Shown here one piece after another: positions 35,955 to 47,454 of a stretch of DNA of 64,000 nt. The DNA is taken from assembly GCF_009870125.1 (NCBI RefSeq), contig NC_046679.1:21018001-21082000 (forward strand), read 5' to 3'. The position numbers were made by a program, and so were the translations under genes. This stretch comes from Drosophila pseudoobscura (lineage: Eukaryota > Arthropoda > Insecta > Diptera > Drosophilidae). The notes below the pieces were generated by a model, which saw nothing but the letters and a program-made list of their open reading frames with translations, ran no database searches and had not been told where the DNA came from. Position 1 is the first letter of the stretch. Every line of letters begins with the position of its first letter.

Positions 35955-38900
35955 TCAGCCCACAACAATCCAACGGGCATCGGCCTTGGATCTGGAACGT
36001 TGACGACCACGACCACGACGACGACGACGCCGCGGCCCCTTTTGTTTTCTACCACGTTTCATGACTTTGTTCGCTCTTCCTGTTCTGTACCAGTTCCACC
36101 TCCTCCGACGTATCCGTCGGGCTCTGTTGATTAAACGCTTGTCTTTTGGACTTCTAAAGTTAGTTCTATGACCCTCGACTTTGTTGCTATTGTACTCCAC
36201 CTCATGGTTCGTGGTAACGATCGTGACCTTGCCTTCCTTGTTGAGCATATTAGCCCTTTTTATCATGGCCAGAAAGCGAGCGAACTTCCTTAGAATCCGA
36301 GATTTATCCTCTGCCGCCTGCTGTTCTTCATGTTTCTGATTTTTTTTTTCATCTGGTAATTCTCTTCGTCGATGGGAGGTGTCTACATCATCTTCTTCTG
36401 ATTCATCAGAATATGATCCTGGCGATTCTACCCAATCTTCACCTGAAGATGATGATTCTCCTTCAGTTTCTGCAGCAATACCAGCTCCTCCTGATGCTCC
36501 TCCATCTACTGCTGCTGCAGTGGTCTCTCCATCTGCTGCTGGTGCTGCTGCATTGGCCTCTCCATCAGCCGATGCTGGTGCATTGTCCTCTCCATCAGCC
36601 GATGCTGGTGCATTGGCCTCTCCATCAGCCGATGCTGGTGCATTGGCCTCTCCATCAGCTTCTGGTGCTGCATTGGTCTCCCCATCTGCTGCTGCAGTAG
36701 TCTTATCTGCTGCTTGTGCTGAAGTGGTCTCCCCATCTGCTCCTGGTGCTGCTGCACTGGCCTCCCCATCTGCTCCTAGTGCTGCTGCAGTGGTCTCCCC
36801 ATCTGCTGCTGCTGCTGCAGTGGTCTCTCCATCTGCTGCTGGTGCTGCTGCATTGGTCTCCCCATCTGCAGCTGCTGATGCTGCAGTGGTCTCTCCGCCT
36901 TCTCCAGTTGCTGCTTCACCGCCACCTGCTGAAGATGGATGGTGCAAATGTATAAATATATATCTGTATATCGAAGTTTAAACAACAGAAAACTGAGTGC
37001 AAATAATTTGCAGTTTCGAAATTAAATTTGCCACAAATTATATTTAAGGCATAATGGAACAATATCAATTAAGATGAAATCGGAAATGCAAATGGCAAAA
37101 ATAATATTTTAGCCTCCATCCAAAAAGGACAGTCTTAAGACATAAAGCCATGCTCTGGTTTTCGGAAATTTGTACAATTAACATTTCGGATAAATTCGTA
37201 CGAATTAAGAGATTTCTCTCCATGAGGCTAAACTCTCTATAAGTAAGAAGTATTTCGATATTTTCCCTGAATATTAATTCAGCACTCTTTCTCACTTCTC
37301 GGACTCCCGCCACAGAGACGCAAGATCAAGACGATGAGGCGAAGGATGAGGAGGATGATCGCAAGGAGCTGGTGGCCCACTCGCACTTGCTGAGCCACAT
37401 GGGTAGCACCCATTTGAACGGGGACAGGGCCCAAGGTAATCGCCGTACACACGGAGACGAGCTCCAGGAGCTGAGCTCCCACATGCCCGTGCTAGTGATG
37501 GTATTCAGGGCCACCTGGAAGTCTGTGAAACTTCCGAAACTAGAAGAGCCTTTGCTACTGATTGCGAAAACGCAGTGCTCGAACTCAGTTTTTAGAGATT
37601 CGGTATCATTCGATTCTGACTGAAGGCAAGATTCGTAATGATTCGTAACCGATTAAAGGGGCAGGGAATGGGTATACCTGTGATTTTATAAGCACTGTGG
37701 ATTCAGGCACTCTTTTGTATATGTACGAAATATACAAGGAATATATGTGGTTTCTCTTACCCTCAGTTGCTGTTCCACTTTCTGCTGCTCCTCCTGTAGC
37801 ACCTTCTGCTGCCTCTTCTGCTGCTCCTTCTGCGGCGCCTTCTGTTGTTGCTCCTTCTGCGGCTCCTTCTGCTGCTCCTTCTGCGGCTCCTTCTGCTGGT
37901 CCTTCTGCTGCTCCTTCTGCTGCTCCTTCTGCGGCTCCTTCTGCTGGTCCTTCTGCTGCTGCACCTTCTCCGCCTACTCTTTGTGCTACTCCTTCTGCAG
38001 CTCCTTCTGCTGCTGCAGCTTCTCCTTCTCTGCGTTGGATTTTGCTTCTTCGTGCTAATCCTACTTTATGTCCGATTGTGGGCATCAATCTTAGTTGAGC
38101 CTTGGGTTTCTGGCGGAGTGGACTCTTACGCTTTTGAATCTTCGTGTTCTTGAGTGTTGGACTTGTACGCTTTTGAACGTTGAGTTTCTGGCGGAGTGGA
38201 CTCTTACGTTTAAGAATTTTGCCAGATCTGCGACGTGCTACTGGCGCTACTTCTTCACCAGCAGCTGATGCTGCAGGATTTAATGTAGTAGTATACCATT
38301 GCAACCTTTCTGTCACATATTCTTCGATTCCTGGACTTTGGTTAGGGATCAAACGATTTAGCTCTCGCACATCGACTATGGTCGATACCCCATTCCTCAT
38401 GTACACTTCATCGACAGAACAGAGATTCGTATAGACGGGGTTGTGGCCGGACTGGCAACCATCACCGGCCCGTTTGCTGCTGTTGTAAACGGGTTGACCC
38501 AGCACAGGGGCGAAGGCGTAGTTGCAAGTGAGAAAGGTCTGGAGCCAGCCGTTCTTGGTCTGTTGGACGATGGCACAGCCCACACGATTGCAATTGTCGA
38601 CAACCATTTGAACAAAGTTCTCTCTCGGTTTTCTGCGGGGCGAGTTAGCGGGGAGTTAGCCCATGAGAATTGGCAACCAATCTTACCTTACCCAAAGTGC
38701 GGTCCAATGTAGTTCATGATGTCATCCATGGCGGTGACCTCGTGCTCACGATACCACAAGCCAATGGCATTGTAGATGATCTCAAGCAGCTCTCGATGCT
38801 TAGAGCTGAGGCCGCGATAGGCCACCGACTGGCCAACGGTGCTGTACACCAGGGTATTCCGGCACTTATCGAGATGGGGATCACACGTCTGCACATTGAA

Positions 38901-39352
38901 GCCGGCGAGGTAGGCCAGCTCCGGGTCCCAAGTCATGGTCGCCATTTTAGCAGCCGCCGTCAAGCCACTAAAGCCCCCTTGGGCCACCTTATCCCTCAGC
39001 TCATTAATACGATCTACAAGACTGTCCTGTAGCTTGCCTTCGATTGGTATTATGTCGGCATCCATCGAACATTTTTTGCCCAGTGTCTGTTCAGTGGTTC
39101 AAGATACACAGATGTATAATGCGTGGCACCTACGTGGCACCTAGGTCACCATTTCAAGAAATGGCTGTTTGGGATACTCACTCTCTCCCGTGCCTTACAG
39201 GCCACATGTGTCGTTCCCTCGGGACACAGTTTCTCATCGCAGTAGTTGTAGGCTCTGAAATCTACCCCCGTAGGACCGACGGCCAGTGCCAGTTCCATCA
39301 ACAGGAGGAGGCACACCAGCCCCAGCGGCAACATTTTCCATCCAGATATCAT
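35955..39352 (-). CDS. secreted CAP-superfamily (antigen 5-like) protein with giant repeat tail
   Basis: Minus-strand exons are 39182-39352, 38692-39086, 37761-38632 and 35955-36928. All phases fit, and the product is 803 residues. A signal peptide (LPLGLVCLLLLMELALA; second Met possible) is followed by an insect antigen 5-type domain to about residue 261. Seen there are YNYCDEKLCPEGTTHVACK, ELRDKVAQGG, MTWDPELAYLAGFNVQTC, NFVQMVVDNCNRVGCAIV, FLTCNYAFAP and paired cysteines. The His of the usual GHFTQ motif appears as Asn (ENFVQ). Normal family members stop near 250-290 residues. Here the tail adds a Lys/Arg linker with KRKSPLRQK twice, about 80 residues of AAEG/PAEG repeats, an ADGE(T/A)NAPAS repeat region, an acidic Ser/Glu block and an Arg-rich end. 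The last acceptor is a CAGCAG tandem. Some relatives are seminal or venom proteins; the role here is unknown. Confidence 0.82.
36555..36665. repeat. 30-bp tandem repeat in the CAP tail
   Basis: The 30-base unit GATGCTGGTGCATTGGCCTC-TCCATCAGCC occurs nearly perfectly three to four times. On the minus strand it encodes the decapeptide ADGEANAPAS. Confidence 0.9.
37316..37530 (+). pseudogene. exon-like coding fragment of unknown origin inside a CAP intron
   Basis: Within the large CAP intron the opposite strand shows a branch-point-like ATTAAT and a pyrimidine-rich acceptor ending CCACAG at 37315. A protein-like frame follows: TQDQDDEAKDEEDDRKELVA, then HSHLLSHMGSTHLNGDRAQ, where a possible donor GTAATC sits at 37435. 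The frame stays open to about 37620 (ELQELSSHMPVLVMVF) with C/G-ending codons, then loses character. No start codon, partner exon or protein family was recognised. It may be a retroposed or transposed gene piece, or an exon of an unannotated nested gene. Confidence 0.4.
37795..38040. repeat. 15-bp degenerate repeat in the CAP tail
   Basis: CCTTCTGCTGCT/CCTTCTGCGGCT units repeat about 17 times. On the minus strand they encode A-A-E-G and P-A-E-G units. Confidence 0.85.
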
Positions 39353-39442
39353 TGCGCATTGAATGGAATACTACTGGCTTACCATATATTCCATTTAACG
39401 ATTTGCCGATTTGCATGCCTGATTCGTTTGGTCAAAATTCAT

Positions 39443-39448
39443 TTTATT
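39443..39448 (-). terminator. poly(A) signal overlapping the HEATR3 stop codon
   Basis: On the minus strand the last codons read CAA TAA A, so the stop codon lies inside AATAAA. The 3' UTR must be very short, because the CAP start codon follows within 100 bases. Confidence 0.6.
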
Positions 39449-41327
39449 GCTTACAATTTTTGTTTAAATAAAATACAAAGCGTGAAAAATTTGATTTTAC
39501 AGTGTATATGGTGGGACGTCGCTCCTTAAGGTCACGTCGCTGTTGTCTGAACTTTGATTTGAACTGTTCCTCGAGGGTTTGGACACGCTCGCACATATTC
39601 AAATCGGCTATGATTTGCGGCCAATCGTCGTCAGCAAAGATGTCCATCAAGGCATCCAGTCCCTCGGACATGGCCCACAGATCTTCCTCCTGTGCGCAGG
39701 AATTCAGTAGGAACTGGACAATGCCTTTCACTAGGGCCTCCGACAAGAGGCAGCCCAGTGTGCCGAGCATGCGGTTCCAATTGACGCGTATATCCATAAT
39801 TGTTGACTTTTGGGCACTCTCGATGATCATGTTTAGATCATTTTCGGTTATTTGACTGAAGAGATCCTTGCGCGTCTTCAGGAGCGTCAAGGCGGAACGC
39901 ATTAGCGATGTTATGGCCTCCATTATCGTTGCTTCTTCCGTACCCTTGAAGGCCTGCTGTCCGAGGTGGAACCACATGTTGTAGATGTCATTGTGGCCAC
40001 CCAGATCGTGCACCGACAGCACGTTGCACAGATTCTGCAGGCAAATCAGGTAGGAGACACGCATTTTCGATACCTTCTCGCGAATGCTCTCTTGCTGCGA
40101 GAGAAGCTTCTCCAGTGCGGTGTCGAGGGGTTGCGATTTTTGCCACAGTTTCTGCACCACATTGTTTTGTAGGATGGTTTCCACGAAATTCACAGGCAGA
40201 GCACCCGCATCATTGTCCGCCGACTGTTCGTTCATATCGAAATCGACGACACTTTCGGTCTCCGACTGATCCGAGTCCGAGCCCCAACCGGATTGATCGT
40301 CACTCGATCCGAGATTGGTGATTATTTCTGCCACCAGACGTTGGGCATCCAACAGATACTCCAGATTCTTGACAGCAGAATCCGCTTCACTTTGGGGTTT
40401 TGGCTGATTTTGGGTCTGTGCTTCGGACATTTCTTCCGTTTCCATGGAGATCTCCAGCACGGGTGCTTCGTTTTTACTCTTCAGGTCTTTGATTTCGTTT
40501 TTGCAGCCCATCAGCTGCGCCTGCGTGTCGATCGTCAGCAGTTTGTCCAGGCTGCCGAGTATCTCCCGCGTGTAGGCCGATGAACAGGCGGGCACATTAC
40601 ACAGAATCCCGGCTGCCAGAGCGCTTAGGTACAACAAACTGTGGCTTCCTTCCGTTACTTTCAGTAGTTCTGTCAGAATTGTGGCATTTGCCAGGAGGTT
40701 CCACGAGCTAGAGTTGTTTTCGGAGACCACCAGTACCAGCTGAGCCACGGAAATGGATATCTCCAGGCCAAACTTCTGGTAGTCCAGGCAGAGCAGCAGA
40801 TTCCTTAGGAAATTCGACTGATTGAAGGCTTCTGTGGCTGTGGGAGAGCTCTCGCATAGATTCCGCAGCAAGTGTGTGGCCTGCAGAAAGATGTCGGCAT
40901 GGAGCTCGGACTCGAAGCACACAGGTTTCGTCAGGTCGTAGCCAGCCACCAGCGACAGCAGGGCAGTCAATATATCATTGTCCACGAGGAAATCGCAGAC
41001 CTCTGATCCAAACACGGATAGATTTCTCAGGGCACCGGCGGCGGCATCGCGAATTGCCATATCCTTGTCGCACAGCATGGGTGCAGCAATGCGGACCAAG
41101 TTACTTTGGCAGATTTCCTGAACCTTTTCCCTTCGCAGGGCGAGCACCGCGAACGAGTGCAGTCCATTCAGCTTTTCCTCCACATCCGGTCGTTGTAGAT
41201 GCACACTGATCGCTTCAATGGGTCCGCAGCCCTCCTCCTCACTGTCAATGTCCTGGCCATTCAGGAGCGATGCATCCAGTCCTACTCCGGCGGGGGTGTG
41301 TGTCTTTATTTTCCGTATTTTCCCCAT
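39444..41327 (-). CDS. HEATR3: HEATR3 / symportin (Syo1) homologue, ARM/HEAT-repeat protein
   Basis: A single open frame of 627 residues starting MGKIRKIKTHT; an ATG six codons upstream is also in frame but is less like the family start. The body is ARM/HEAT helical repeats (VHLQRPDVEEKLNGLHSFAV, LRREKVQEICQSNLVRIAAP, DMAIRDAAAGALRNLSVFG, later YLICLQNLCNVLSV and TIMDIRVNWNRMLGTLGCLL). An acidic loop rich in Asp/Ser/Glu sits near the middle (WGSDSDQSETESVVDFDMN), as in Syo1. Family members escort newly made uL18 (RpL5) and uL5 (RpL11) into the nucleus for 5S RNP and 60S assembly. The C-terminus ends ERRPTIYTVKSNFSRF. The stop TAA is embedded in an AATAAA signal, and the CAP gene begins 91 bp downstream on the same strand. 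Confidence 0.88.
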   Translation of the reverse strand: MGKIRKIKTHTPAGVGLDASLLNGQDIDSEEEGCGPIEAISVHLQRPDVEEKLNGLHSFAVLALRREKVQEICQSNLVRIAAPMLCDKDMAIRDAAAGALRNLSVFGSEVCDFLVDNDILTALLSLVAGYDLTKPVCFESELHADIFLQATHLLRNLCESSPTATEAFNQSNFLRNLLLCLDYQKFGLEISISVAQLVLVVSENNSSSWNLLANATILTELLKVTEGSHSLLYLSALAAGILCNVPACSSAYTREILGSLDKLLTIDTQAQLMGCKNEIKDLKSKNEAPVLEISMETEEMSEAQTQNQPKPQSEADSAVKNLEYLLDAQRLVAEIITNLGSSDDQSGWGSDSDQSETESVVDFDMNEQSADNDAGALPVNFVETILQNNVVQKLWQKSQPLDTALEKLLSQQESIREKVSKMRVSYLICLQNLCNVLSVHDLGGHNDIYNMWFHLGQQAFKGTEEATIMEAITSLMRSALTLLKTRKDLFSQITENDLNMIIESAQKSTIMDIRVNWNRMLGTLGCLLSEALVKGIVQFLLNSCAQEEDLWAMSEGLDALMDIFADDDWPQIIADLNMCERVQTLEEQFKSKFRQQRRDLKERRPTIYTVKSNFSRFVFYLNKNCKQ

Positions 41328-41762
41328 TGCAAACCGCGGCTGCACGTGTTAGAAAAACAATTCGGGTTTGAATGTGTGAGGGGTGGGGTCGTGTTACTAC
41401 ACGACGCTGGGCGATAGTTACACGAACCTGTTACTGTTGAGAAGGGTGTCCTAAATCGGCAATCACAGCTAAAGCAGAGATTGAACATTGTTAATATTAT
41501 ATTATACTGTACACACCATATTTGGCTAGGGCTGAGATTTAAAGTCTATTTGCTAATATTTCCTAAATTCAAATAGCTGGACCAAAATATCGTGCTCATC
41601 TCTAGGCAGATAGCCAGCACTGTGTTTTGACAACAATCGATAACACGTATCGAAAGCACACCTGCTTGTATTTACATCCCTAGCGGCAGAAAAGTGCAGA
41701 AAAATTTGTGAAAATTTTTAAATGCAAAGTGAAAAAAGTGTAATACACGTAATTTGTGTGCA
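41328..41762. promoter_or_regulatory. divergent promoter of HEATR3 and TCERG1
   Basis: 435 bases lie between divergent start codons. The interval holds ATCGATAA at 41636-41643 and CGTATCGAAAG just downstream, DRE-like sites common in growth-related genes. No TATA box was seen. Confidence 0.45.
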
Positions 41763-44700
41763 ATGGAAACCAGTTTAGACGAGAGCATGGACAGTGAGCG
41801 GGCCAGTTCGCCGGTAGACTTTCAGGAAGAGAATCAATCTCCTCCAGGAGTCGCCCTGAACATCAATGGCAATGGCAGTGCCAGTGCCAGTGCCAGTCAA
41901 GAGGGGCCGAACGGCGTTGCTATAGCGAAGGAAAAACCGACCGATGTCACTTGGTAAGTATCTGGCGCCGACTTTTCCACCCGATGCCGATATCGAAGCA
42001 TACTAAATGTGGTCGCATTCCAGGAGTAAACCTTTTAATGCATTTAGTGGCCGCCCCATCGGCGAGCACTCGGCCCAGCAGCAGACGCTGCAACAGCAGG
42101 CGCTACAACAACAGCAGCAGCAACAACAACAGCCACCGACACACCACCAACAGATGCCTCCTCCAGGGGCAAATGGTGTGGCGGCGGCCACATCAGAGAT
42201 TTGGGTGGAGACGAAGGCGGAGGATGGACGCTCCTACTATTACCATGCGGTGACGCGCGAAACCACCTGGACACGTCCGGATGGGCCCACTGTCAAAATA
42301 ATGACCCAAACTGAGGTAGAAGAGATAGCCAAGAGGCCGCCGAATGCGGCTGTCAAGCCGGATGTGAAAGCTGGCGAACCATCTCTGGGCTCTGAGATGG
42401 CAGCAGTACCCCATCTGACATCGCAGCCACCGCCTCATCTGATGAGCCAACCCCCTCCGAATGCAGCCGGTCCGCTGCTGTCGCAGCCTCCGCCCAATGT
42501 GCGACAACAGCCGCCGCCCATGTTTCAACCTCCTGGGATGCAGCCGCCTCCTGGTTTTGGCCAGCCGCCCTTCTGCATGCCCCCGCCTGCATATGGCTTT
42601 CCGGGGGGTGCTGCTCCCGGTGGACCCTGGGGCGTGGGTGTGCCGCCATGGCAGCAGCAACAACAGCAGCAGCAGCACATGCACGCTCCGCCAGGCGGCC
42701 AGGATAAGCCAGCCAAGACGCTGATCATCAAGCCAGGCGTCATAGATCCAGCGGTCATTGCACGGGCAGCGGAATGGTCCGAGCATCGTGCTCCGGATGG
42801 CAGGCCGTATTATTATCATGCTGCGCGCGGGGAGAGCGTGTGGGAGAAGCCGCAGGCTCTGAGGGACATGGAGGCGGCCCGTATGGCTGCACACTCCGGT
42901 GTGGCGCCAGCAGTTGGACCTCCAGGCGGAATACCACCCCATTTGCTGCCCAATCCGATGATGCACATGCCTCCGGGCACGGCGCCACCGGGATTTGATC
43001 CCCAAATGGCGTATGCGGCAGCTGCCGCCGCCATGAAAGCGAACACCGAGAGTGCAAAGGCATCGCAGGCAGCCGCCTTGGAAAAGGAGGCGAAGAAGGC
43101 GGCCGAAGAGAAGCGCAAGAAGGAGGAGGAGCAAAAGAAGCAAGCGGCGGCCACGGCCAAGCAGACGGACAAGTCTCGCCCAGTTACGAGCACCCCCATT
43201 GCGGGCACACCCTGGTGTGTGGTCTGGACTGGCGATGCTCGTGTCTTCTTTTACAATCCCTCGACGCGGACTTCGGTCTGGGATCGACCCGAGGATCTAA
43301 TGAACCGTGAGGATGTGGACAAGGCGGTCAACGATCGACCCGAACAGCTCAAAACGGAGGAGGAAAAGTCCGCTGAAGCGGCAGAACAGAAGACCAACGA
43401 GGAATCAGGAGAAGAGCTAGCCTCAGCCGTGGCCCAGGCGCAGGCACAGCAGCCGGACGTCCAGCACATTGAACCGGAAGAGGAGGATGACGAGGAGGTC
43501 ATAAAGATTGGCACTGAATCCGAGTCCAGTGTCGAGGAGGTCCCCACCAAGCGCGTGCGGATGGGTAAGAAAAGTATTGAGTGCCCATAAATACCATTTC
43601 TGGCCCCCCTTTTAATAAATTTGTTAATTTTAGTGACAAAATCGAAGCGGTCCGAGGATGCTGCATTGGAGGCCGAACAGAGGGCAGCCAAGGAGCGTGC
43701 CCTCATTCCCCTGGAGATGCGCGTCACACAGTTCAAGGAGATGCTGCGGGAGAAGGATGTGTCGGCGTTCAGCACGTGGGAGAAGGAGCTGCACAAGATT
43801 GTCTTTGATCCGCGGTATCTGCTGCTCACATCGAAGGAACGCAAACAGGTATTTGAAAAGTATGTCAAGGACCGGGCCGAAGAGGAGCGCAAGGAGAAGC
43901 GCAACAAGATGCGACAGAAGCGCGATGACTTCCGTAGCCTTATGGAGGAGGCCAGGCTGCATGGCAAGTGAGTGTTTAGCGGGTTGATTGATCGATCGAT
44001 TGAATGGTTTGCTGACTGACCCTTGCAATGCCTTTGCAGATCCTCCTTCTCAGAGTTTAGCCAGAAGAATGCCAAGGAGGAGCGATATCGGGCCATCGAG
44101 AAGGTGCGCGAGCGCGAGAGCCTCTTCAACGAGTACATCGTGGACGTACGCCGTCGGGAGAAGGAGGACAAGCAACTAAAAAAAGAACAGGTAGGCTTAT
44201 GGCAGGGAAATCCTACTACTTATACGATGCTGTTGAATCTCCTTACGTATCCAAATGAATCGATGTATCTATGCCAATTATATACCAATATATTCTATAT
44301 ACATATATTTTAAATCTTAATCTGTATACAAAGCGTATTTACATAATATGATTGATTTTTTGTTAACTTTTAAACATAAAACAACGTGTGTGAACCGAAA
44401 CTGATACTGAAACCCAACCAAATCTGAAACCTGAAACTGAAACCCTGAACTGCATTGCATTTGCCCTTTGACCGACGACGACCATGTGGTTCCGTTGTGT
44501 CGCTAAATGATGCCCACACCACACAATAAAATGCATTGCCTGTGGCCACTGTTACCCTAGCCACTAGCTACTGCTACTACTAGCTACAGATTACAGCACA
44601 AATGCACCACCACTCAAAAAAAAACATCACCAAAAACCACCATCACACAAAACGACAGCAACATCAAGAACAACAACAACAACAACAATCTTCAACAACA

Positions 44701-47454
44701 TCTTCGTCGTCATCGCACCACGCACACCACGCTCGCAATCTGTGTGGTGAGTTTTCTAAAAAAAAAAACTAAAAAAACAAAACAAAAAAATTCCATTAAA
44801 AAATTTGTTTTTCTGCAAAAAAAAAAATTAAAAAACAAAATGAAACAAATTTGGAAAACAAAAAGACAATTTATTTGACAACAAAAAAAGGTTCTGTTCA
44901 GCCAAAATACTGAAAAATATCCTGAATAATTGTTGGTGTGATTTCCACTTCCCGCCCCATGCCATGCCCCACGTCGCCCCCGAAATTTAGGATGTGATGT
45001 GAGGATGTGATGATAATGGATATTGAATGGAGAATGGCATTGGAGTTATTGGCATTTTGTAATCATATGTAACACGATGATATTTGAAGATCGTGTTGGT
45101 ACACAGAGAGAGAGAGAGAGAGAGAAAGAGAGAGGCCCATCAGGAGGTAGGAGGAGAGAGGAGGAGCTGCTGCAGAAAGAGGAGCAATCGGAGGAGAGCC
45201 ACAGCTTGCAGGTTGTCTTCGGCCGCTGAGCAAACAGTATGAATAATACGTAATTTAATTAACCAAATATTTTCCGTTTATGTTTTACAATAATAAAGAC
45301 ATCCCCCACGACCCGCCCCAAGAGTTCTGTGTGGCCCCAATGGAGCGCAAAGAGATCCGATGTCCCATGTCCATGGAGATCAGATCTTTGCACTTGCCGG
45401 AGCCCGCCCCGCCCCCCACTCACCTTTATTATGTATACTATTACATATATGTATTTATTGTAGTTCTATAAACACTGTACACTTCGGCCATGGCCTGAAG
45501 TCTTTTAATGTAATCCTTTCAAAGGCCCTGCTCTAAAGACGGAAACACAGAGAGAGGAATTTAGCAAAAGGTGGTCTGATTATTGCTTGTTTCCCATATA
45601 TGCACTTGCATTTACTCTGCTTTGATTGAACGATTGTAAACGATAGAAGCACATTGATTACACATTTGTATTTTTCCCACACCCAAAAAAGTCAAGTAAA
45701 CTTTCACTCATTTAATTTCATTTTTCTGTGGTCCGAAAGTCCTGCTTTTACATGTAGATCCTCTCTCTCCACGGAGCCAGGGCCTGAAACTAATCGAACA
45801 ACTTCTCTTTCAGTTAGGTCTTTGAAACACTAATCCAAAATCATTCTCTTTTGCAGGAAACATGAAGAGTGTAACTATGTTCAGTAGCCATAAGAAATTA
45901 ATAGCATTTAAGCTCTAAGTTTGCTCTTTAAGCCCATAGATTGTTAAGTGAAAGACTCTTATCAATGCCAGACCTCTAACTCGTGGACTTTATTTCTTTT
46001 CTCTTCCGCATGGCTGTCATGTCAAACATTCTCCTCCCTTACAATCACACTCTCTAGATTCGCAAGGACTTTCTCGATATGCTGCGGGAGCGGCACGACA
46101 TTGAGCGCCATACGCGTTGGTATGACATCAAGAAGAAGCTGGAATCGGATCCGCGCTACCGGATAGTCGACTCAATGTATCGGGAGGAGTACTTCGAGGA
46201 TTATCTCCACATAATGAAGGAGGAGAAGCGCAAGGAGCGTGAGCAGCGGGAACAGCGGGAGAGGGAGCGTCATCGGGAACGTAAATCCGATCGCAAGGAC
46301 AAGGATAAGGACAAGGACAAGGAGAAGAGCCGCAAGGATCGTGGCCGTAGTCGCTCCAAGGACAAGGACCGTGAGCGTAAATCCTCCAAGGACAAAGACA
46401 AGGAGAAGGATAAGAGCAAGTCGGAGAAGAGCAAAAAACGAGATTCCCCCGTAAGTTTTTATTTCTTTTTTTTAGTGTTCTTTCTACTAAAAGTGTCCTT
46501 GATTGTACTGCAGGAGGAGGGCGAACACCATGACGAGTCGGAGCGCGAGGAGCGGGCTGGCAGCGATGACAGCGAAGTGGCCCGCCAGCGGGAGAGCGAG
46601 GCCGAACAAAAGCAAAAGGAGCGCGAAAAGAAGCTTCGGGCAGAGCAGAGTATTCGGGAAAGGGAGAAGGAGGTGCAGCGCACCCTGGCCGGTCATCTGC
46701 GTGATCGGGACAAGGAGCGTGAGCACCACAAGCGGGACGAAAGCATTGGACACTTTACGGCCCTGCTGACGGATCTCGTGAGGACGGCAGACTTCACCTG
46801 GAAGGAGGTGAAGCGACAGCTGCGCAAGGATCATCGATGGGAGCAGATCGAGCCACTCGATCGAGATGATCGTGAGAGGTATGTTCAAAAATCTATAAAA
46901 TATTGTAAATACCATACTTACTTTTCTGTGGTAGAATCTTCAATGTACACATTGACAATCTGATGAAGAAGAAACGCGAGAGATTCCGCGAAATGCTCGA
47001 CGAGATCAGCACCCTACAGCTGACGAGCACTTGGAAGGAGATCAAGAAGTTGGTTAAAGAAGATCCGCGGTATCTCAAGTACAATTCGGAGAAGGGGGAG
47101 CGCGAGTTTAAGGATTACATCAAGGACAAAACGCTGCAAGCGAAGACGGCGCTGCGTGAGCTCTTGCAAGAGTGCAAATTCATTACCCACAAGAGCAGCG
47201 ATCTCATCAAGGAAAATGCCAATCATCTCAAGGAAATACAAGATATACTCAAGAACGATAAGCGGTAAGAGCCATCATAGAGCCAGCCCCTCTTCTGAAT
47301 CTGAGCTTAAATATCTCTTCCCTTTAGCTACTTGGTGCTCGACCACTTGGAGGAGGAGCGGAACGTTATTGTTGTGGGGTTTGTGGAAGAGCTGAACAAA
47401 CGTGGACCACCGCCCCCACCCACAGCCTCCGAATCAACGCGTCGCAACAAATAG
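41763..47454 (+). CDS. TCERG1: transcription elongation regulator TCERG1 (CA150), three WW and six FF domains
   Basis: Exons are 41763-41953, 42024-43564, 43634-43967, 44040-44190, 46058-46450, 46514-46878, 46935-47264 and 47328-47454, giving 1143 residues with all phases consistent. WW domains lie near residues 122-154 ([20 protein letters not shown]), 313-345 ([20 protein letters not shown]) and 459-490 ([19 protein letters not shown]). They are separated by Pro/Met/Gln-rich linkers and an Ala/Lys coiled region. The C-terminal half is FF domains: [60 protein letters not shown], a linker of Lys/Arg/Asp repeats, then [40 protein letters not shown] and a last weaker unit. TCERG1 links RNA polymerase II CTD to splicing factors in the nucleus. 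A poly(A) signal follows at 47608. The exon for the third FF is closely matched in Fip1. Confidence 0.95.
44191..46057. other. long TCERG1 intron
   Basis: 1.87 kb between the second and third FF exons, much longer than the gene's other introns (about 55-75 bases). It has A-rich tracts, a GA microsatellite near 45.10 kb, and a 150-base exon-like open segment at 44597-44746 bounded by TTACAG and GTGAGT. No supported exon. Confidence 0.6.

Noticed and set aside
36379-36981. 200-codon + strand frame antisense to the CAP tail
   Set aside because: The GCN-type repeats leave several frames open. The minus frame has a compatible splice phase with the CAP gene and ends in a structured Arg-rich region, so the + frame is a shadow.
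42193-43143. 316-codon minus-strand frame across TCERG1
   Set aside because: Antisense shadow of the WW-domain exon.
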